Below, in pieces: positions 6,394 through 10,104 of a stretch of 10,104 bases of DNA (its first letter is position 1; each line of letters begins with the position of its first letter). The notes beneath the pieces were generated by a model that was not told the DNA's origin, made no database searches, and saw only the letters and a program-made list of their open reading frames with translations. Position numbers and translations under genes: made by a program. The stretch is from Lachnospiraceae bacterium UBA4711 (GTDB lineage: Bacteria > Bacillota > Clostridia > Lachnospirales > Lachnospiraceae), in NCBI GenBank assembly GCA_002404515.1, contig DHJV01000039.1, forward strand, positions 10,679 through 20,782. The letters run 5' to 3'.

Positions 6394-6420
6394 TCCATAT
6401 AAGGATGTGTAATTTTAGCG
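6394..6420 (-). promoter_or_regulatory. Phage-type promoter motif, copy 2
   Basis: Minus strand: CGCT (the only copy with T at position 4), AAAATT, CA at 12-13, then CTTATATGGA. A terminator lies directly upstream (6421-6460). The predicted start at 6396 makes the transcript begin GGAGG, the ribosome binding site of 6227-6382. Confidence 0.6.
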
Positions 6421-6460
6421 TATAAAAGAAAAGACCCCGTGTTTCCACGGAGCCGTTTCT
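6421..6460 (-). terminator. Intrinsic terminator with GAAA tetraloop, after 6477-6617
   Basis: Minus strand: AGAAA and CCGTG arms, GAAA loop, CACGG and a TTTCT arm running into TTTT. It is near-identical to the hairpins at 4553-4591 and 8246-8288 (core CTCYGTG-GAAA-CACRGGGTCT). The next promoter motif begins directly after it. Confidence 0.75.
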
Positions 6461-6476
6461 CGATCAGATGAAGACT

Positions 6477-6617
6477 TCAGTCCTCTTTCTTAGACTTTTC
6501 GTCAGTCTCTTCTTTCCATTCTTTCATAGTTGCCCATTGGCCAATTGCAGAGCCAACGCCAACTACGATAATAGAAACAAGGCTAACGACTTTAGTCATA
6601 GTAATTTTAGGCATCAT
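6477..6617 (-). CDS. Tiny single-span membrane protein (46 residues)
   Basis: The product is MMPKITMTKVVSLVSIIVVG, continuing VGSAIGQWATMKEW and a highly charged tail (KEETDEKSKKED). One membrane segment covers about residues 9-27. The first ATG overlaps the stop of the upstream gene (ATGA), with AGGAGG 8 bases before it. A second ATG follows at once. It can be translated from the longer transcript, or from promoter copy 3 inside the preceding gene, and it is followed by a terminator. No family is recognised. Confidence 0.65.
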   Translation of the reverse strand: MMPKITMTKVVSLVSIIVVGVGSAIGQWATMKEWKEETDEKSKKED

Positions 6618-6787
6618 TTGTCTTCCCTCCTTTCCATATTAGCAGGTGAAATTTCTGCGAAGTTGTATTTGCATACTCTCGTATCTTTGCATTCTTTTCG
6701 ATACTTCACACACTCATAACCTTCGCGATACATGGTTTTGCCCTCGAACATCCAGGCATAGGTGACCGGCATTGCGCATGGACACAT
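6614..6787 (-). CDS. Small Cys-containing protein (57 residues), with a promoter motif inside its 3' end
   Basis: The sequence starts MCPCAMPVTYAWMFEGKTMY and has Cys at residues 2, 4, 26, 33 and 39, with many aromatic and basic residues. The spacing could suit metal binding, but no standard zinc-ribbon pattern is clear. The start directly follows the TAA of the DUF6353-like gene (TAA then ATG), with AAGGAG 9 bases upstream inside that gene. The last 15 codons contain promoter copy 3 and the ribosome binding site of the next gene, and its stop overlaps the next start. No family is recognised. Confidence 0.6.
   Translation of the reverse strand: MCPCAMPVTYAWMFEGKTMYREGYECVKYRKECKDTRVCKYNFAEISPANMERREDK
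6633..6659 (-). promoter_or_regulatory. Phage-type promoter motif, copy 3, inside a coding region
   Basis: Minus strand: CGCA, GAAATT, CA at 12-13, then CTAATATGGA. It lies entirely within codons of 6614-6787 (encoding AEISPANM). The predicted start is 6635, 18 bases before the ATG at 6617, giving a leader that begins GGAAAGGAGG. Confidence 0.5.
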
Positions 6788-7573
6788 TTACAACATCTCC
6801 TTCAATTTTGGCATTGATTTAAATTCCATAGAGATAATCGGTTCCCCGTTCTCTTCAATCTGGCCGGAGAACCACAGCTCTATTGGGTTAGCAATGTTAA
6901 AGCCCATAGCATCGCCAGGTCCGAAACTGCGCAGGCCAATATCATTGTAGAACTCATTCAGGCTCACCCAATCACCAGAATTTGCCATATAACAGTTGAA
7001 ATCCCCAGCAGAAGCCTTAATTTTACCAATGGTAGATGGAAATTTTCGATCACTGAACGAATCGTAGATCCAAACATTGCCATTTCCTAGCGCTGCCATC
7101 TCTTCCTGAGTCATTGCACGGATACGATCCTTGGCAACAGCATTCTTGATTTCCTCGTTTTTCTCAGGACCAACTTCCTCGATGACCTTCTGCTCATATT
7201 CCTTAAGGGCCGTAGAACTTACAGAATATAAAGAGGACAGCGCCGCATTACGCTGAAGATTGATCTTGTTGGCTCCAATCGCACAGGCCACGGTCAAGGC
7301 GGCCATGCTTACGGTCGGCACATAGCACTTCCAGCAGACCTTTACGACCTCTGCCGGTTTCAGATGATCGTCCAGCCCCTCTTTACAACGACGTACTTTT
7401 TCTTCTTCGATGAGTGGCAAAGCCTTGGTGGTAGCTCGTACAGCCATTCCAACGCTTGTGACGACGCCTGCTGCAACCAGTCCCGTAAGAATAGTAGGTG
7501 AACAATCTTCCACAAACTTAAGTCCATTCCTTGCCATCTCCTTCACAATTTTTCGGTTGAGTTTCAGATTCAT
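6788..7573 (-). CDS. DUF6353-like two-span membrane protein, copy 3 (261 residues)
   Basis: The shortest of the three paralogs. Order of segments: SPTILTGLVAAGVVTSVGMA (span 1, residues 25-44), ATTKAL, a charged loop, CWKCYVP (80-86), span 2 (about 86-101), NLQRNAALSSLYSV (105-118), TALKEYEQKVIEEVG (121-135), a variable part, and DWVSLNEFYNDIGL (201-214). In places copies 2 and 3 share runs of identical residues (EEVG, KNAV-type helix), showing a recent common origin relative to copy 1. AAAGGAG lies 9 bases before the ATG. The leader is unusual: 105 bases with a tRNA-shaped fold, directly after a promoter motif. The 57-residue gene follows without a gap. Function is unknown. Confidence 0.8.
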   Translation of the reverse strand: MNLKLNRKIVKEMARNGLKFVEDCSPTILTGLVAAGVVTSVGMAVRATTKALPLIEEEKVRRCKEGLDDHLKPAEVVKVCWKCYVPTVSMAALTVACAIGANKINLQRNAALSSLYSVSSTALKEYEQKVIEEVGPEKNEEIKNAVAKDRIRAMTQEEMAALGNGNVWIYDSFSDRKFPSTIGKIKASAGDFNCYMANSGDWVSLNEFYNDIGLRSFGPGDAMGFNIANPIELWFSGQIEENGEPIISMEFKSMPKLKEML

Positions 7574-7607
7574 TAGTTTTGTCTCCTTTCAAATATAAAA
7601 ACAAAAA

Positions 7608-7677
7608 GAAATAGACCAGAGTTCGGGTCTGGTTCTCCCGAAATACCGGGCGCTTCTACTCATAAGCTATCTATTTC
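7608..7677 (-). ncRNA. tRNA-like cloverleaf in the 5' leader of 6788-7573
   Basis: Read on the minus strand: outer helix GAAATAGA/TCTATTTC (8 bp); two bases TA; arm GCTT/AAGC with an 8-base loop; one base; arm CCCG/CGGG with a 6-base loop; four bases; arm CCAGA/TCTGG with a 7-base loop CCCGAAC; then the outer helix directly. Arm order, stem lengths and linkers match a tRNA (acceptor, 2 nt, D arm, 1 nt, anticodon arm, variable, 5-bp T arm with 7-nt loop). The anticodon arm is too short, the T-loop has CC for TT, the D-loop lacks GG and no CCA follows, so it is not a normal tRNA. A T-run (TTTTTG) follows the fold, so it could also act as an attenuator. It starts one base after the predicted transcript start at 7678. 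Confidence 0.5.
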
Positions 7678-7702
7678 CATATAAGGACCTGTAAAATTCG
7701 CG
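7676..7702 (-). promoter_or_regulatory. Phage-type promoter motif, copy 4
   Basis: Minus strand: CGCG, AATTTT, CA at 12-13, then CTTATATGGA. A terminator stem ends 11 bases upstream. The predicted start at 7678 places the cloverleaf at the extreme 5' end of the transcript for 6788-7573. Confidence 0.6.
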
Positions 7703-7707
7703 GAGAT

Positions 7708-7747
7708 AAAAAAGGCTAAGACCCTCTGTTTCCAGAGAGCCTTAGCC
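7708..7747 (-). terminator. Intrinsic terminator with GAAA tetraloop, after 7761-7940
   Basis: Minus strand: GGCTAAG and CTCTG arms, GAAA loop, CAGAG and CTTAGCC arms, then TTTTTT. It is closely similar to the hairpin at 4553-4591. It separates the gene at 7761-7940 from promoter copy 4. Confidence 0.8.
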
Positions 7748-7760
7748 CGGATACCTCCTT

Positions 7761-7940
7761 TCAATCTTCGTAGGTTTCCACGTCAGGTTCTTTCTTGAAC
7801 TTTGCCATGATCTTTTCCTTCAGGTCATAAATCTCCGCCAGATAGATGCCCATGACGATACTGTAAATACCGACAGCGGCACCAGCCAGTTTCAGATAGC
7901 TGCCCCAAGTGATAGGCTCGTTCCAAATTTTCTTCAACAT
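7761..7940 (-). CDS. Small single-span membrane protein (59 residues)
   Basis: The product is MLKKIWNEPITWGSYLKLAG, a hydrophobic segment at about residues 16-36 (LKLAGAAVGIYSIVMGIYLA), then EIYDLKEKIMAKFKKEPDVE and TYED. The ATG at 7940 follows GGAGG by 8 bases, and a longer reading from a TTG would include the binding site. From memory, the start (W-x-x-P-x-T-W-G-x-Y) resembles small phage membrane proteins, but no function is known. It has its own promoter motif and terminator, so it is a one-gene unit. Confidence 0.7.
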   Translation of the reverse strand: MLKKIWNEPITWGSYLKLAGAAVGIYSIVMGIYLAEIYDLKEKIMAKFKKEPDVETYED

Positions 7941-7972
7941 AGTAAATACCTCCAAATTTTAAATTGGTTTTC

Positions 7973-7999
7973 TCCATATAAGCAGGTGTATTTTTCGCG
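7973..7999 (-). promoter_or_regulatory. Phage-type promoter motif, copy 5
   Basis: Minus strand: CGCG, AAAAAT, CA at 12-13, then CTTATATGGA. A terminator stem ends 14 bases upstream. The predicted start is 7975, 35 bases before the ATG at 7940. Confidence 0.6.
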
Positions 8000-8007
8000 T
8001 AGATAAA

Positions 8008-8048
8008 ATAAAAAAGGCAAAAGCCCATGTTTCCATAGGCCTTGCCTT
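8008..8048 (-). terminator. Intrinsic terminator with GAAA tetraloop, after 8053-8190
   Basis: Minus strand: AAGGCAA and GCCTATG arms, GAAA loop, CATGGGC and TTGCCTT arms, then TTTT. It starts 4 bases after the stop of 8053-8190. The arms differ from the other copies but the tetraloop and layout are kept, which suggests selection on structure. Confidence 0.75.
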
Positions 8049-8052
8049 TGGT

Positions 8053-8190
8053 TCAATCACCGTGTCTTCCAAAAATGCAATCCACGATTCTTCCGATCAT
8101 GCCCAGTACAAACTTGGCTCCGTTGACGAATGCAGCGCCAACTACAAGTAAGCCCAGAGCAAAAATCAACAAAATTACGTAAAATTCCAT
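8053..8190 (-). CDS. Tiny membrane protein (45 residues)
   Basis: The product is MEFYVILLIFALGLLVVGAA, then FVNGAKFVLGMIGRIVDCIF and GRHGD. The first 22 residues form a membrane segment, and the second half may be a second, more amphipathic one. AGGAGG lies 9 bases before the ATG. It is a one-gene unit between promoter copy 6 and a terminator. No family is recognised, though tiny proteins of this type are frequent in gut phages. Confidence 0.65.
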   Translation of the reverse strand: MEFYVILLIFALGLLVVGAAFVNGAKFVLGMIGRIVDCIFGRHGD

Positions 8191-8218
8191 TTCAGAATCC
8201 TCCTTTAGTTTAATTTGT

Positions 8219-8245
8219 TCCATATAAGGAGGTGCATTTTTCGCG
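8219..8245 (-). promoter_or_regulatory. Phage-type promoter motif, copy 6
   Basis: Minus strand: CGCG, AAAAAT, CA at 12-13, then CTTATATGGA. It differs from copy 5 at only two positions. A terminator stem ends 6 bases upstream. The predicted start is 8221, 31 bases before the ATG at 8190. Confidence 0.6.
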
Positions 8246-8288
8246 CAAAAAGAAAGAGACCCTGTGTTTCCACAGAGCCGTTTCTTTC
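8246..8288 (-). terminator. Intrinsic terminator with GAAA tetraloop, overlapping the stop of 8287-8415
   Basis: Minus strand: GAAAGA and CTGTG arms, GAAA loop, CACAG and TCTTTC arms, then TTTTT. The first two bases of the stem are the last two of the TGA stop codon of 8287-8415. Confidence 0.75.
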
Positions 8289-8415
8289 AGAGTGCTTTTA
8301 GCATGAAGACAATTACTCCAATCGCACAAGCCGTAACTGCAATTACATACGCAATATTTTTTGCATACTCTTCGTCTTTCATATTGCGTAGAAATTCCAG
8401 TATCACTTCTTTCAT
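8287..8415 (-). CDS. Tiny single-span membrane protein (42 residues)
   Basis: The product is MKEVILEFLRNMKDEEYAKN, then a membrane segment at about residues 21-38 (IAYVIAVTACAIGVIVFM) and LKAL. The N-terminal half is charged and probably helical. GGGAGG lies 7 bases before the ATG. The gene sits between promoter copy 7 and a terminator. Function is unknown. Confidence 0.65.
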   Translation of the reverse strand: MKEVILEFLRNMKDEEYAKNIAYVIAVTACAIGVIVFMLKAL

Positions 8416-8439
8416 CGAGTCGCCTCCCTTCAAAAGTTG

Positions 8440-8466
8440 TCCATATTATACCATGAAAAATACGCG
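8440..8466 (-). promoter_or_regulatory. Phage-type promoter motif, copy 7 (also has a TATAAT)
   Basis: Minus strand: CGCG, TATTTT, CA at 12-13, then a variant end containing TATAATATGGA. It is the only copy with a perfect sigma-70 -10 hexamer, so the host polymerase might also use it. The predicted start from the motif is 8442, 27 bases before the ATG at 8415. Confidence 0.55.
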
Positions 8467-8470
8467 GTGG

Positions 8471-8505
8471 CAAAAAATAAAAGGGTCTATGTTTCCATAA
8501 ACCCT
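8471..8505 (-). terminator. Intrinsic terminator with GAAA tetraloop, after 8514-8696
   Basis: Minus strand: AGGGTTTATG, GAAA loop, CATAGACCCT, then TTTATTTTTT. It has a ten-pair stem with one G-U pair and a shorter arm than the other copies. Confidence 0.7.
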
Positions 8506-8513
8506 AATATCGA

Positions 8514-8696
8514 TCAGAAAGCAGTTACAGTAGCATTTCTAAAACTCATTATTGCTGTAAGTTTAAGTGCCTCGATGATGGTTGCCTTTACAATGTAAAC
8601 TGTCCGTCCATTCAAGCCCTCGTAGGCTCTCGGACTATAGTCCTGCAAAGTATTCATATCCAAGTTATTGCCATAAACCGCATAAAGTTTTTTCAT
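8514..8696 (-). CDS. Small protein of unknown function (60 residues)
   Basis: The product starts MKKLYAVYGNNLDMNTLQDY and continues SPRAYEGLNGRTVYIVKATI, with a final stretch containing IEALKLTAIMSF. It is moderately hydrophobic, with no clear membrane span. GGGAGG lies 8 bases before the ATG at 8696; an upstream in-frame ATG falls in the promoter motif and is unlikely to be used. It is a one-gene unit between promoter copy 8 and a terminator. No family is recognised. Confidence 0.6.
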   Translation of the reverse strand: MKKLYAVYGNNLDMNTLQDYSPRAYEGLNGRTVYIVKATIIEALKLTAIMSFRNATVTAF

Positions 8697-8724
8697 AGTA
8701 ATTCCTCCCATTATGTGCTTTCCT

Positions 8725-8751
8725 TTCATAATAGGATTTGTGAATTACGCG
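8725..8751 (-). promoter_or_regulatory. Phage-type promoter motif, copy 8 (most divergent)
   Basis: Minus strand: CGCG, TAATTC, CA at 12-13, then CTATTATGAA. It keeps CGCG, CA and ATG.A but loses the second G. It begins 3 bases after the stop of 8755-9114, with no terminator between. The predicted start is 8727, 31 bases before the ATG at 8696. Confidence 0.5.
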
Positions 8752-8754
8752 CAC

Positions 8755-9114
8755 CTACAACGTTTTTCTATCGATGACAGTCTCCCAGCGCTCTCTTTTC
8801 AGCGGTTTAAGCCGTAGTCGCCACATTACCTGCCGAACTGTAACAGTCGGATAAAGCCCCTCGGAGCCCTCCTCTGCGTATGCGTTGAAGAAATCCCTGA
8901 ATCCAGGACTTAAATACAAAATATCATTGAGCCACGGGTCAATCTCAGTCCAATAGGTCGATTTTGTAACCTTATCAAATCGCTGCTGAACTACCGCAAT
9001 CCCTTTATTACCAATTTGGTATAAAGTGCATCTATTATATAAAGGATGGTCGCACCTATAGGTTCTGCCAAACATATGGGTCGTAATTTCTGGTTTCTCA
9101 ATAAAATATCTCAT
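8755..9114 (-). CDS. Conserved protein of Firmicutes mobile elements, unknown function (119 residues)
   Basis: The product starts MRYFIEKPEITTHMFGRTYR, followed by CDHPLYNRCTLYQIGNKGIA (residues 21-40), VVQQRFDKVTKSTYWTEIDP (41-60), GLYPTVTVRQVMWRLRLKPL (86-105) and KRERWETVIDRKTL. I recognise the pattern (RTY.C.HP.YNRCTLY, then EIDPWL, LYPTV, R..MW.LR.KPL..ERWE) from mobile elements and phages of Clostridia, but know no function. The start is unclear. No good ribosome binding site precedes the ATG at 9114. A TTG at 9120 has AGGGGG nine bases upstream, but those bases are part of the terminator stem at 9121-9155. No promoter motif is seen. Confidence 0.7.
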   Translation of the reverse strand: MRYFIEKPEITTHMFGRTYRCDHPLYNRCTLYQIGNKGIAVVQQRFDKVTKSTYWTEIDPWLNDILYLSPGFRDFFNAYAEEGSEGLYPTVTVRQVMWRLRLKPLKRERWETVIDRKTL

Positions 9115-9120
9115 AGACAA

Positions 9121-9155
9121 AATAAAAGACCCCCTGCCGCTTTGGCGAGGAGGTC
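9121..9155 (-). terminator. Intrinsic terminator after the lipoprotein gene
   Basis: Minus strand: GACCTCCT and GCC arms, a short loop near AAAG, GGC and AGGGGGTC arms, then TTTTATTTT. It has a GC-rich stem of about 11 pairs with one mismatch, 8 bases after the stop of 9164-10051. Its sequence is unlike the GAAA-loop family further down. Confidence 0.8.
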
Positions 9156-9163
9156 TATAGAGG

Positions 9164-10051
9164 TTACTTGTTGAATCGAATATTCATCGTGTTATCGCTT
9201 GACATGTAATAAATGCTTAATTCAACCCCATCATCATTTGAAAGTGTGCAATTGGAGCCGCCATCAAATTCAACAGTGGAAAAACCGGCTTCTTTGCATC
9301 GATCAACATACTCTTCAAATTGGTCAAGGGACACATTGTAGTTATAGACGAATCCAGAATCTTCTTCATCTGTGCTTACAACCGTCGGGCAGCCTTCAAT
9401 CTGAGGAATAGTAACACCGATTTCGCTCGTAAGCCAATCATAGGCATTTCCTCTTGGAGAAGCGGAGGTGAAAGTTTTGGACTCAAAATCATAATCTACC
9501 GTATATAGCTTATCATTATTCAGATAAACAATAGTGGCTGTACCAGTGTCAGCGAGATCCAAATATTTTTCATCGTTTATAGTGTTTAAAACAAAGGTAT
9601 AACTGGCGGGTTTAGACGTGTCGCCAGGATCGGTGTAACATTCGTTGTATGCCATAAAATAAGCCCAGCTGAGATCATCGTCGTCAACATCGCACTCTTC
9701 TTGCAATTCCGACAAAAGAGTTTCCTCGTCGGAAGTCAAATCCTTTTTCAAGTCAGACATAAACTGCCCGCCAATAATCGGATGATTCGTGTTATTCGTA
9801 TAGCTCAGCATCAGACTCTTGTCGCCATACTCATCGATGCCATGAGAAATCTCAAAGTCGATGGTCCCCTCCATTTCAGCCGACGTGGTACTTTTCGCTT
9901 CTTTGTTTTCTGTAGAGGTTTCTTCCTGACTCTCAGAAACAGCTTCCGTAGAACCACTTTCAGAACTCGCAGCAGCACTTTGACTTCCGCTACATCCGAC
10001 TAACCCAAACGCCATAACCACAGCCAGTCCAATAGTCATTGCTTTTTTCAT
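9164..10051 (-). CDS. Secreted lipoprotein with a C-terminal DUF6591-like domain (295 residues)
   Basis: The N-terminus MKKAMTIGLAVVMAFGLVGC is a type II signal peptide with lipobox LVGC; Cys20 would be lipidated and hold the protein outside the membrane. Residues 21-58 are a Ser/Glu/Thr-rich linker. Residues 60-200 look like a beta-rich domain (TIDFEISHGIDEYGDKSLML, NTNHPIIGGQFMSDLKKDL) with an acidic patch CDVDDDDLSWAYFM. The last 80 residues (IEGCPTVV, YNVSLDQFEEYVDRCKEAGF, ELSIYYMSSDNTMNIRF) resemble DUF6591, a domain of Clostridia lipoproteins; this is from memory. AAAGGAG lies 8 bases before the ATG. It has its own promoter and terminator, so it could be a host gene next to a prophage or a phage cargo gene, for example one that changes the cell surface or blocks other phages. 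The sequence does not decide. Confidence 0.85.
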   Translation of the reverse strand: MKKAMTIGLAVVMAFGLVGCSGSQSAAASSESGSTEAVSESQEETSTENKEAKSTTSAEMEGTIDFEISHGIDEYGDKSLMLSYTNNTNHPIIGGQFMSDLKKDLTSDEETLLSELQEECDVDDDDLSWAYFMAYNECYTDPGDTSKPASYTFVLNTINDEKYLDLADTGTATIVYLNNDKLYTVDYDFESKTFTSASPRGNAYDWLTSEIGVTIPQIEGCPTVVSTDEEDSGFVYNYNVSLDQFEEYVDRCKEAGFSTVEFDGGSNCTLSNDDGVELSIYYMSSDNTMNIRFNK

Positions 10052-10080
10052 AGATTTTCTCCTTTCTATAGTGCAGGGAT

Positions 10081-10096
10081 TTATTACATCTTACCA
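10081..10096 (-). promoter_or_regulatory. Possible host-type extended -10 promoter of the lipoprotein gene
   Basis: On the minus strand TG, one base, TAAGAT (10096-10088) resembles an extended -10 element, giving a start near 10081 and a leader of about 30 bases. The -35 region lies outside the window or at its edge. The 27-bp phage motif is absent here. Confidence 0.3.
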
Positions 10097-10104
10097 CACC
10101 CAAC

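Noticed and set aside
6383..6448. The 22-codon upstream extension of the gene at 6227
   Set aside because: It runs through the promoter motif and into the terminator, and the GGAGG binding site points to the internal ATG at 6382.
7608..7677. A functional tRNA gene
   Set aside because: The anticodon arm is several bases too short, the D-loop lacks GG, the T-loop lacks TTC, the G53-C61 pair is replaced and no CCA is encoded. I keep it as a tRNA-like leader only.
4965..8751. The 27-bp repeats as a CRISPR array or phage iterons
   Set aside because: Spacing between copies is irregular (hundreds of bases to over 1 kb), they are not palindromic, and each lies at a set position before a start codon, which fits promoters.
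4965..8751. The motif as an ordinary sigma-70 promoter (-35 and -10)
   Set aside because: A TTTACA-like block at positions 8-13 is only 5 bp from the TATAT, far from the usual 17. Only copy 7 has a perfect TATAAT. A host promoter with an activator box in place of the -35 cannot be fully excluded.

Overview
The window looks like part of the genome of a tailed phage or prophage (Caudoviricetes) of a gut Clostridia-type Firmicute. The grounds are moderate GC, strong AAAGGAGG-type ribosome binding sites, tightly packed short genes all on the minus strand, a DUF3310 protein, three DUF6353-like membrane paralogs and several small proteins that resemble families I know from Firmicutes phages. No capsid, tail, integrase or rRNA gene is present. 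Everything reads right to left, from high to low coordinates.

Layout in the direction of transcription. (1) 10104-9121: a lipoprotein gene with its own host-like promoter and a strong terminator; it may be a host gene or a phage cargo gene. (2) 9114-4629: genes of 42-277 codons, many for single-span membrane proteins. This section holds eight copies of an ungapped 27-bp minus-strand motif: CGCG, an AT-rich block, an invariant CA, then a TATATGGA-like end. Each copy lies 14-45 bp upstream of a start codon, or 105 bp in one case where a cloverleaf-shaped RNA fills the gap. Five copies are directly preceded by a hairpin with a GAAA tetraloop and a U-tract. I read this as repeated terminator-promoter cassettes that insulate one-gene or few-gene units. 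The motif resembles promoters of single-subunit (T7-like) RNA polymerases more than a sigma-70 -35/-10 pair. (3) 4526-1: a compact cluster with overlapping or nearly abutting genes and no internal promoter motif. It includes two proteins sharing a C-terminal domain, DUF3310, a DUF6353-like protein, two tiny membrane proteins, three conserved phage proteins and the start of a gene that may encode a large replication protein, cut by the window edge.

The functional theme is the membrane. More than half of the 24 proteins have one or two predicted transmembrane segments, and the DUF6353-like proteins and both shared-domain proteins end in a similar soluble motif. What the module does is unknown; the most distinctive feature is its transcriptional architecture.

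The features most worth testing are the eightfold promoter motif, the tRNA-shaped leader at 7608-7677 that begins one base after the predicted transcript start, and the shared C-terminal motif of five membrane-module proteins.
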